Assembly: GCA_937915545.1 (NCBI GenBank)
Contig: CALGIJ010000007.1
Coordinates: 44,246 to 108,245, forward strand
DNA: 64,000 bases
Origin: an uncultured Desulfobacterales bacterium
GTDB taxonomy: Bacteria; Desulfobacterota; Desulfobulbia; Desulfobulbales; Desulfocapsaceae
Direction: 5' to 3'
Positions 51,499-58,835 of this stretch are shown one piece after another (the stretch's first letter is position 1; each line of letters begins with the position of its first letter). The notes under the pieces are model-generated. The model ran no database searches. It saw only the letters and a list, made by a program, of their open reading frames with translations, and was not told where the DNA came from. A program made the translations under genes and the position numbers.

Positions 51499-52215
51499 TT
51501 AGTCGAAGGCCTCCTCGGTCTTCCATTCCTGCCATACCTTGCCGACCAGGTTGATGCCCGGCTTGAGGGTCTTCTTGCCGGGGCGCCAGCCGGAGGGAGT
51601 CGCCTCTGCGCCGCCGGTGGCCCGTACCAGCTGGAAGGCCTGCACCTGGCGGATGGTCTCGTTGACGTTGCGCCCGACCGGCGGGCTGAGGACCTCGAAG
51701 CCCTGGACGACCCCGTCCGGATCGATGATGAAGCGGCCCCGGGTCTCGATGCCGGCGGCCTCGTCGAAGATGCCATAGAGCTTGCCGATCTTGCCGCCGG
51801 CGTCGGAGAGCATGGCGAAGGGCACGCCGCCCTTGACCATCTTGCTGAGCTCGTCGTCATCCCACATCTTGTGGACGAACATCGAATCCACCGACATCGA
51901 CAATACCTCGACACCCAGACCCTGCAGCTGTGGATATTTTTCAGCGACCGCTGAAATCTCGGTCGCTCAGACAAAGGTGAAGTCACCGGGATAGAAGCAG
52001 AGCAGCACCCACTTGCCGAGATACTCCGACAGCCTGACGTTGACGAATTTTCCCTGCTGATACCCCGAAGCCGTAAAATCCGGGGCTTTCTGGCCGACCT
52101 TGATCATCGCTGTCTCCTCTTTTTTGATAATGGTTGGTACCTCCTCGACTGCCGGTTCTTCTGCCACCGGGCCGCCGCCGGGGCGGGTGCAGCCCGCCGA
52201 TGCCTCCTCTGCCAT
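51499..52215 (-). CDS. Selenocysteine-containing peroxiredoxin (in-frame TGA decoded as Sec83)
   Basis: A 238-residue AhpC/TSA-family peroxiredoxin interrupted by one in-frame TGA (51967-51969) exactly at the peroxidatic Cys position: GDFTFV-U-ATEI, compared with DFTFVCPTEI in Cys homologues. Both sides are conserved: KVGQKAPDFTASGYQ before, and VEVLSMSVDSMFVHKMW and RGRFIIDPDGVVQGFEVLSP after. A single stop in the same frame, followed by a SECIS-like hairpin, argues for selenocysteine and against a pseudogene. The enzyme reduces peroxides. The usual resolving Cys (EVCPAGW) is Thr here (EATPSGW). The start at 52215 has AAAGGAGG; the family core begins at Met37, which also has AGAGGAG upstream (ATG at 52107). 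Confidence 0.9.
51937..51969 (-). promoter_or_regulatory. Bacterial SECIS-like element directly after the Sec TGA
   Basis: In the mRNA, UUUCAGC-GGUC-GCUGAAA forms a 7-bp hairpin (51939-51956) whose GGUC apical loop starts 17 bases after the UGA. The fdhF SECIS of E. coli has a GGUC-containing apical loop at nearly the same distance, bound by SelB. An alternative 7-bp hairpin GCGACCG/CGGUCGC begins immediately after the UGA and is mutually exclusive with it. Confidence 0.85.
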
Positions 52216-52413
52216 GTCATCCTCCTTTCGGTTCATGAGGTTGTGGGCAAATGCCCATATAAGGACAGTGATAGCGATAAGAATGGCTTTCTGTCAAGAT
52301 GAGGAAGCATTTCTTTCTTGCCACCCTGTCCTTTTCGGCCAATCATGGTAAAAATGATCGAATGAGGTGAAATAGCGGTATCAGGATCAACGGCGGACGG
52401 GGATGGTGCGGCG

Positions 52414-53466
52414 ATGTTCTTCCGAATCTTCTTCATTTTCTTAGCTAAACTGCTGCACCGCCAGCGCGGACATATTCTGCGCGCTCTGGTCATTCTTCTT
52501 GCCGTGCTCCTCTACGGCACGTTCGGATTTCATTATTTCGAGCGCGAGGCGGGGGCGCCAACCCTGGTTGACGGACTGTGGTACTCGCTGGTGACCATGA
52601 GCACCGTCGGTTACGGCGACTTCTACCCCAAGACCCTCGCCGGGCGCTTTCTCGTCGGGGTTCCTTTGATGTTCGTCGGCATCGGCATCCTTGGCTATCT
52701 CCTCTCGGTGGTCTCCTCCGCCCTGGTGCTCAGCCAGAGCCAAAAACGCAAAGGGATGGGCGTCATGAAGCTGAAGAATCATCTCATCGTTGTCAATGTC
52801 CCCTCGGTGAGCAAGGTCGAGGAGGTCATCCGCGAGCTGCGGCGCGACCCGACCATTGGCGGCGACCGCGAGGTGGTCATCGTCGCCGAGGACCTCGAGG
52901 AACTGCCTCAGGTCTTCTCTGGCCATGACGTCCACTACGTACGCGGCAACCCGACCCGGGACGACACCCTGGCGAGGGCCGCGATCGACACCGCCGACTA
53001 TGTGGTGATTCTCTGCCGCGACCCTAAGGATTCGGGCTCGGACAACCTCAACCTGGCCATCGCCCTGGCCATCGAGACCCGCGCCGCCAAGGTCGTCTCG
53101 GCGGTGGAGTGCATCGACCCGGGCATGATCGAGCTTTTTCGCCGTGCCAAGTGCGACCGCATCGTCTGCCTGTCCAAGTTCGAATCGCGCTTTATCAGTC
53201 ACGAGCTCCTCAATCCCGGCGCCCAGGAACTCATCGAGGAACTGCTGACCAGCGCCACCGGGCAGCAGCTCTATATTACCGCCATTCCCGCCGACGAGAC
53301 CCTGCGCTGCTGCGGGGATCTCGTCGCCCGCTGCCATCAGGCCGGGCATGTGCTGATCGGCATCAGGCGCGGCGGCGGGCAGATGTTCAATCCGGCCGGA
53401 GTCACTCCGCTCCAGGCCGGCGACGCGGCGATCACCATCGGCGAGCGTCGTCTGCAGTTCCGGTAG
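52414..53466 (+). CDS. Two-helix potassium channel with RCK (TrkA-N/TrkA-C) domains
   Basis: A 350-residue K+ channel. Two membrane helices (about 22-38 and 76-98) flank the pore loop with selectivity filter TVGYGD (residues 64-69). The cytoplasmic RCK part has a Rossmann-like TrkA-N domain (LKNHLIVVNVPSVSKVEEVI; the usual GxGxxG loop is replaced by NVPSVSK, so nucleotide binding may be lost) and a TrkA-C-like end (QMFNPAGVTPLQAGDAAITI). It opens a six-gene plus-strand cluster with YgiB, YgiC, DUF350 and two SPFH proteins; 35 bases separate it from the next gene. Confidence 0.93.
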   Translation: MFFRIFFIFLAKLLHRQRGHILRALVILLAVLLYGTFGFHYFEREAGAPTLVDGLWYSLVTMSTVGYGDFYPKTLAGRFLVGVPLMFVGIGILGYLLSVVSSALVLSQSQKRKGMGVMKLKNHLIVVNVPSVSKVEEVIRELRRDPTIGGDREVVIVAEDLEELPQVFSGHDVHYVRGNPTRDDTLARAAIDTADYVVILCRDPKDSGSDNLNLAIALAIETRAAKVVSAVECIDPGMIELFRRAKCDRIVCLSKFESRFISHELLNPGAQELIEELLTSATGQQLYITAIPADETLRCCGDLVARCHQAGHVLIGIRRGGGQMFNPAGVTPLQAGDAAITIGERRLQFR

Positions 53467-53501
53467 TTTTCCATTCGCCCCCAACGAGAGGAACCGCTGC
53501 G

Positions 53502-53873
53502 ATGAAACGATCCCCCTATATCTCCCTGGTCCTGCTCTCCACCCTCTCTTTGACCGCCTGCGAACGTGATATCCCGGCGACCCGCAGCCAATACGCCTCG
53601 GTGGAAGACTGCCTCAAGGACTGGGGCGACAAGGAAGAGTGCGAGCAGGTCGGCGGTGGCGTCTTCGGCCCGGAGACCTACTACGACGATGACGACCACA
53701 GGTATTACTATTATTCGCGCCGCCATGGCCACAAGCCGATGCTGGCCAGCGCCAATCCCTCTTACGCCAAAGCCCTCTCCAGCCATCAGTCGCGGGCGGT
53801 GGGCTCGGTGCCGTCGTCCATCAAGACCGGCGGCTTTGGTGGGAGCGCATCGTCGCACGGTGTCTCGTCATGA
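53502..53873 (+). CDS. UPF0441/DUF1190 (YgiB/YjfM-like) lipoprotein
   Basis: A 123-residue exported protein. The signal peptide ends in the lipobox LTAC (Cys20). The mature protein has the family features CLKDWGDKEECEQVGGGVFG, an Asp/Tyr-rich patch (YYDDDDHRYYYYSRR), and a Gly/Ser-rich end with TGGFGGSASS. E. coli YgiB and YjfM are relatives of unknown function, encoded beside the ATP-grasp enzymes YgiC and YjfC. The same pairing occurs here, with a 4-base overlap. Confidence 0.88.
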   Translation: MKRSPYISLVLLSTLSLTACERDIPATRSQYASVEDCLKDWGDKEECEQVGGGVFGPETYYDDDDHRYYYYSRRHGHKPMLASANPSYAKALSSHQSRAVGSVPSSIKTGGFGGSASSHGVSS

Positions 53874-55036
53874 TCCGCAAGCGGGTGGCCAGGCGCAGCG
53901 ACTGGCGTGAGAAGTTCGAGGAGGTGGGCTTCTCCTTCCATTCCATGGATGGCGAATACTGGCGTGAGGGCATCTGCTACGAGTTCACCCCGCAGCAGAT
54001 CGACTACCTTGACGATGTCACGCGCGAGTTGCACGGCATGTGCCTCGCCGCCGTCGAGCATGTCATTCGCCAGGGGCGCTGGGCGGAACTTGGTATCCCC
54101 GAGGACTGGCGGCCCTTCATCGCCTCCTCGTGGGAGAGGGGCGACCCCAGTCTCTATGGCCGCTTCGATTTCTCCTACGACGGCACGGGAGGGGCAAAAC
54201 TGCTCGAGTACAACGCCGATACGCCGACCTCGCTCTATGAGTCGTCCATTGCCCAGTGGCTGTGGCTTGAAGAGGCCATGCCGCGCATGGACCAGTTCAA
54301 CTCCATCCATGAAAAGCTCCTGCAGCGTCTGCGCTGGCTGCATGGGCAGCACGGCGGCGAGCCTTTCCACTTTACCGCCGTCGCCGATCACAGCGAGGAT
54401 CGGGTGACCGTCGAGTATCTGCGCGACCTGGCCGTGCAGGCGGGGTTTTTCACCGAGTTCCTCTCCATCGACCGGATCGGCTACGATGCCGGCGATGGGG
54501 TGTTTGTCGACGAGGCGCGCCAGCCGATGGCCACCCTCTTCAAGCTCTACCCCCTGGAGTGGCTGCTCGCCGACGAGTTTGGCGCCCATCTCCTCGCCGG
54601 GCATGGGCCGCGCCTCTACGAGCCGCCATGGAAGCTTTTGCTTTCCAACAAGGGTCTGCTGCCGCTCCTCTGGGAACTCTATCCCGGCCACGACAACCTC
54701 CTGCCCGCCTATGCCGACGGGCCGCGCGACCTGCACAGCTACGTGGAGAAGCCGCTGTTCTCCCGCGAGGGAGCCAATGTGCGCATCGTTGAAAAGGGGC
54801 GGGTGGTGGCGGAAAGCCCGGGCAGCTACGGCGGGGGTGGCAAAGTGTATCAGCACTACCACCCCCTGCCGCGCCACGGCGACTGCTACACGCTGATCGG
54901 CTCCTGGGTTATCGGCGAGGAGCCGGCCGGGCTGGGCATTCGCGAAGACCATACGGAGATAACCAAGAACACCTCGATGTTCGTGCCCCACTACTTCGTG
55001 CCCAAGGCGGACGAGGGTGCGGCGACGGAAGAGTGA
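53870..55036 (+). CDS. YgiC/YjfC-like ATP-grasp amide ligase (glutathionylspermidine-synthase fold)
   Basis: A 388-residue protein matching the synthetase domain of glutathionylspermidine synthase. Core motifs are GRFDFSYDGTGGAKLLEYNA (substrate/ATP site), VEKPLFSREGANVRIVEKG, and IGSWVIGEEPAGLGIREDHT near the C-terminus. It lacks the amidase domain of the full enzyme. E. coli YgiC and YjfC do not make glutathionylspermidine; the real substrate is unknown. It overlaps the YgiB-like gene by 4 bases and precedes a DUF350 gene, mirroring the yjfL-yjfM-yjfC arrangement of E. coli. Confidence 0.92.
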   Translation: MIRKRVARRSDWREKFEEVGFSFHSMDGEYWREGICYEFTPQQIDYLDDVTRELHGMCLAAVEHVIRQGRWAELGIPEDWRPFIASSWERGDPSLYGRFDFSYDGTGGAKLLEYNADTPTSLYESSIAQWLWLEEAMPRMDQFNSIHEKLLQRLRWLHGQHGGEPFHFTAVADHSEDRVTVEYLRDLAVQAGFFTEFLSIDRIGYDAGDGVFVDEARQPMATLFKLYPLEWLLADEFGAHLLAGHGPRLYEPPWKLLLSNKGLLPLLWELYPGHDNLLPAYADGPRDLHSYVEKPLFSREGANVRIVEKGRVVAESPGSYGGGGKVYQHYHPLPRHGDCYTLIGSWVIGEEPAGLGIREDHTEITKNTSMFVPHYFVPKADEGAATEE

Positions 55037-55107
55037 CGGCACCGTCGCCGGGGAGTTCCGGAAACTATCGAGAAACATTCAATTTTTGACACGTGCAGGA
55101 GGTTGCC

Positions 55108-55512
55108 ATGAGTGGTGGGTTCGTTGCCGGCATCGCCAATTTCGCCATCTATCTGGGGACGGCCCTGGTGCTGTTCGCCGTCTTTCTCCTGGTTTATACC
55201 CGGCTCACCCCCTATCGCGAGCTGGAGCTGATCCGCGGTGGCAACTCGGCCGCCGCCTGCAGCCTGGGGGGGGCGATCATCGGCTTCGTGCTGCCGGTGG
55301 CCAGCGTTATCGCCAACAGCGTCGGCCTGCTCGACGTGGTGATGTGGAGCGTGGTCGCCATGGCCATCCAGGTGCTGCTCTTCGTGGTGGTATGGAAGCG
55401 CTTTGCCGATATCGTCACCAGCATCCATGACGGGCGCGTGTCGAGTGGCATCTTTCTCGGCGCCTTGTCCGTGGCCATTGGCATCCTCAACGCCTCCTGC
55501 CTCACTTATTGA
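55108..55512 (+). CDS. DUF350 (YjfL-like) membrane protein
   Basis: A 134-residue inner-membrane protein with four predicted helices, matching DUF350: AIYLGTALVLFAVFLLVYTR, NSAAACSLGGAIIGFVLPVA, and a C-terminal GIFLGALSVAIGILNASCLT. One DUF350 unit usually has two to three helices and a conserved GN-A-A--LGG motif, visible here as GGNSAAACSLGG. Function unknown; it co-occurs with YgiC/YjfC. Ribosome binding site AGGAGG. Confidence 0.92.
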   Translation: MSGGFVAGIANFAIYLGTALVLFAVFLLVYTRLTPYRELELIRGGNSAAACSLGGAIIGFVLPVASVIANSVGLLDVVMWSVVAMAIQVLLFVVVWKRFADIVTSIHDGRVSSGIFLGALSVAIGILNASCLTY

Positions 55513-55566
55513 GTCGGGAGCGGCCTGGCGGGGAAAAACGATAACCATGACTGGCGAGGTGCAGCG

Positions 55567-57135
55567 ATGAAGGAAGAACGGCAAGAGAAAGCGGAGCGGG
55601 AAGAGAGAACGGGACGAGAAGAGCCGGGCGAATCGCCGGGAAAACGACGCTTCACCCTGCCCAAGTTGCCGATGCCGCCGCTGTTGCCCTTGCTCCTCGG
55701 CGGACTACCGGTGGCCTTTGTCGTCTTTCTGTGGTTCTTCTGCCGCATCGAGCCCGAGGCGGGGGAGATTGCCGTGCTCATCCGCAAGACCGGCGACGAT
55801 CCGCCTCCCGGCCAGGTGCTGGCGGTGAGCGAGGGCCAGAAGGGGATCCAGCTTGAGGTGCTTGCCGAGGGCCGCTACTTTCGCAACCCCTACACCTGGA
55901 GCTGGAAGATCCGTCGCATTCTCGACGTCCCCGCCGGCAAGCTGGGGGTGATGACCCGTCTCTATGGCGCCGAGTTGCCGCCGGGGAGCATCATCGCCGG
56001 TCCCGATCAGCGCGGCATCATCGAGGAGATCCTCCGCCCCGGCAAGTACCGCGTCAACCCCTACGCCTATCATGTCGCCCTGTTCGACGCCATCAACATC
56101 CCCCCGGGCTCAGTGGGCGTGGTTACCGACCTCACCGGCGGCGACGTGCTCGATGGCCAGCTCAGTGCCGAGGAATCGAACTCGTTCATGGTCGGCGATG
56201 GCCACAAGGGCGTCACCGGGCGCCTCCTCGACCCCGGCACCCACTACCTCAACCCCTACATGTACAATGTCGTCGAGGTCAACACGCAGAGCCAGCGCTT
56301 CGAGATGGCCGGCGACGACGTCATCAACTTCCTCACCCTTGACGGCTTCTCGGTGACCGTCGAGGGCACCATCGAGTTCGCCGTCGAGCGGCAGGAGGCC
56401 GCCTATCTCACCCACCGCGTCGGCGATATGGACGATATCATCAAGAAGCTCATCCTGCCCAGAGCGCGCGGCTTTTCCCGCGTCGAGGGCAGCAAGCACC
56501 CGGCGGTCAACTTCATCGTCGGCGAGACGCGGCAGCGCTTCCAGAACGACCTCGAGAACCACCTGCGCGCCAAGTCGACGGGCTGGGGCGTCGACATCAA
56601 GTCGGTGCTGGTGCGCAAGATCGTCGTCCCCGACGAGATCGCCTCCATCAATCGTGACCGTGAGATGGCGGTGCAGGAGGCGGCCAAGTACGAACAGCAG
56701 ATCGTCCAGGCCAAGTCCAAGGCGGAGCTCACCAAGCAGGAGATGCTCGCCATCCAGAGCCGTGAAAAGGTCGAGGCCGATACCAGGCGCATCCGCGCCG
56801 TCATCGACGCGGAGAGGGACCAGAGCGTGCGCCTCATCGCCGCCGAGAAGGAACTCGAGGTGGCCAGGCTCGAGTACGGGGCGGCCCTCTCCCAGGCAGA
56901 GGCCATTGTCCTCACCGCCGACGGCGAGAAAGACGCCATCCACGCCAGGAACGAGGCCGAGGCGGCCATTCTCCGCACCCGGGTGTCGGCCTTGGGCAAC
57001 GGGCAGAACTTCGCCCGCTATACTCTCTATGGCAAGGTCGGGCCGCAGGTGCAGTCGGTGCTGGCCGGGGACTCGGCCGAGGGGCTGGGCGGCATTTTCG
57101 GCACTTTTGTGCCCAACAAGGGAGGGACGAAATGA
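55567..57135 (+). CDS. SPFH/Band 7 protein with three tandem N-terminal repeats (paralogue A)
   Basis: A 522-residue membrane-anchored protein. A charged cytoplasmic start (residues 1-30) and a helix (about 42-60) precede three ~55-residue repeats with the pattern G-x-V..PG..GI..L.PG.Y..NP..Y (for example RGIIEEILRPGKYRVNPYAY). An SPFH domain (about 245-390) and an Ala/Glu-rich coiled coil (about 370-480) follow. SPFH proteins form large ring or cage assemblies on membranes. Its closest relative in the window is the next gene, which it overlaps by 4 bases. Confidence 0.9.
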   Translation: MKEERQEKAEREERTGREEPGESPGKRRFTLPKLPMPPLLPLLLGGLPVAFVVFLWFFCRIEPEAGEIAVLIRKTGDDPPPGQVLAVSEGQKGIQLEVLAEGRYFRNPYTWSWKIRRILDVPAGKLGVMTRLYGAELPPGSIIAGPDQRGIIEEILRPGKYRVNPYAYHVALFDAINIPPGSVGVVTDLTGGDVLDGQLSAEESNSFMVGDGHKGVTGRLLDPGTHYLNPYMYNVVEVNTQSQRFEMAGDDVINFLTLDGFSVTVEGTIEFAVERQEAAYLTHRVGDMDDIIKKLILPRARGFSRVEGSKHPAVNFIVGETRQRFQNDLENHLRAKSTGWGVDIKSVLVRKIVVPDEIASINRDREMAVQEAAKYEQQIVQAKSKAELTKQEMLAIQSREKVEADTRRIRAVIDAERDQSVRLIAAEKELEVARLEYGAALSQAEAIVLTADGEKDAIHARNEAEAAILRTRVSALGNGQNFARYTLYGKVGPQVQSVLAGDSAEGLGGIFGTFVPNKGGTK

Positions 57136-58835
57136 GCCGGACGCTGAAATTCATCGTCTTTGTCGTCGTGCTTGCCGCCGTCGCCGAGACCATCTGGCTG
57201 TGGGGATTTTGCCGTTTCTATGTCGGCCCCAACGAGATGGCGGTGATCACCGCCAAAAACGGCGACCCCCTGGAGCCGGGGCAGATCCTCGCCAGGGACG
57301 GGCAGCGCGGTATCCGCGAGACGCCGCTGGGCGAGGGACGGCACTTTCTCAATCCCTTTTTCTACCAGTGGGATATCGTCCCGGTCACCCTGGTTCAGCC
57401 GGGTAAGGTGGCGGTGGTCACCTCCAAGGTCGGCGCCACTCTCGCCGAAGGCGAGTTTCTCGCCGAGCGCGGCGAGAAGGGCATCTGGCGCGGCGTCCTC
57501 GGCCCGGGCAAGTATCGCCTCAATCCCCATGGCTATCAGGTGGAGATCGTCGACGCCATCAGCATCCCCATCGGCTATGCCGGAGTCATCACCTCGCTGT
57601 CTGGCGAGCAGGCGCCGAGCGGCGATTTCGCCGGGCCCAAGCAGCAGGGGGTGCGGCGCGAGGTGCTGCAGCCGGGGCTCTACTACGTCAACCCCAAGGA
57701 GTACAAGGTCGATGTCCTCGAAATCGGCATCAACCAGGTGTCGCTGCTTGGGCGCAGCGGCGGCAAGGTGGTCACCAAGGCCCGCCAGCTGGGCTCCAAC
57801 GAGGCCTTGAACGTGCTGCAGTCGGCGGTGCTCGAGAAGCAGGAGGCCAAGCGCCAGGACTACTTCAGCAAGCGTTCGGTGGTCAGCCAGGAGCAGCAGC
57901 ACCAGGGTGGGCGACAGGTCGACTTCGCCCCCGGCCGGGCCCCGGCCTCGCCGACCCCGGCCCCGCTCGCCGAGGGCGAGATGAACCTCACCGAGCTGGT
58001 CAGCTTCCCCTCCCGTGACGGCTTCCAGATCAGCCTCGACATGACCGTCGAGTTCGAGCTGTCGCCGAAGACCATTTCCGACATCTTCCGCCGCTACGGC
58101 GACCTGCCGGCGGTGGTCGACAAGATCATCATGCCGCAGATCACCTCGATTTCGCGTAACAAGGGCTCCGAGTACCGCGCCAAGGACTTCATCGTCGGCG
58201 AGGGCCGCGAGAAGTTCCAGAACGATATCACCGCCGCCCTCGAGCAGACCCTGGGGGCCAAAGGGATCAAGGTCTATAACGCCCTCATCCGCCATGTCGA
58301 GGTCCCCGACGAGATCCGCGCGCCGATCCAACAGGCGAGCATTGCCGTCGAGCAGGACCTCACCAACAAGGAGCGGCAGAACACGGCGCGCAAGGAAGCC
58401 GAGCTCAATACCGAGCTGTCGCTCATCAAGCAGCGCGGCGAGCAAGTGCAGCAGGAGACCGAGAAGCTGAAGGCGGAGATTGCCGCCGACCTCGGCAAGC
58501 AGGTGGCACGCATCCAGGGCGAGACCTTGAAGAAGGCAGCGGAAATCAAGAAGCTCACCGCGGCCATCGCCGCCGACAAGGTGCGCGTACTCGGCGAGGC
58601 CGAGGCCCGCGCCCTGCAGAAGGTCGACGGCGAACGCGCCGCCGGCCTAAGCCTGAAGGCGGCGGCCTTCGGTGACCCGCAGGCCTACGCCCAGTACCGC
58701 TTCGCCGAGACCCTCAACCCGGAGATGAAGCTCAACGTCATCCACGCCTCCAGCGGCACCCTGTGGACCGACCTCGCCAAGAGCGGCGGCCTGGCCGAGC
58801 TGGGTGGCGCCAAGACCCTGAAAAGCGGTCAGTAG
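57132..58835 (+). CDS. SPFH/Band 7 protein with three tandem N-terminal repeats (paralogue B)
   Basis: A 567-residue paralogue of the preceding gene. An N-terminal helix (about 5-24) is followed by three repeats (KGIWRGVLGPGKYRLNPHGY is the second). A Gln/Ala/Pro-rich insert (about 255-285) and an SPFH domain (about 290-420; DMTVEFELSPKTISDIFRRY) follow, then a long Lys/Glu coiled coil (about 400-520). The two paralogues probably co-assemble. It ends by overlapping the convergent sensor-kinase gene by 7 bases. Confidence 0.9.
   Translation: MSRTLKFIVFVVVLAAVAETIWLWGFCRFYVGPNEMAVITAKNGDPLEPGQILARDGQRGIRETPLGEGRHFLNPFFYQWDIVPVTLVQPGKVAVVTSKVGATLAEGEFLAERGEKGIWRGVLGPGKYRLNPHGYQVEIVDAISIPIGYAGVITSLSGEQAPSGDFAGPKQQGVRREVLQPGLYYVNPKEYKVDVLEIGINQVSLLGRSGGKVVTKARQLGSNEALNVLQSAVLEKQEAKRQDYFSKRSVVSQEQQHQGGRQVDFAPGRAPASPTPAPLAEGEMNLTELVSFPSRDGFQISLDMTVEFELSPKTISDIFRRYGDLPAVVDKIIMPQITSISRNKGSEYRAKDFIVGEGREKFQNDITAALEQTLGAKGIKVYNALIRHVEVPDEIRAPIQQASIAVEQDLTNKERQNTARKEAELNTELSLIKQRGEQVQQETEKLKAEIAADLGKQVARIQGETLKKAAEIKKLTAAIAADKVRVLGEAEARALQKVDGERAAGLSLKAAAFGDPQAYAQYRFAETLNPEMKLNVIHASSGTLWTDLAKSGGLAELGGAKTLKSGQ

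Noticed and set aside
51499..51903. Separate 134-codon frame beginning inside the peroxiredoxin
   Set aside because: It is the part of the selenocysteine peroxiredoxin after the in-frame TGA. It lacks a ribosome binding site and would start in the middle of a conserved domain.
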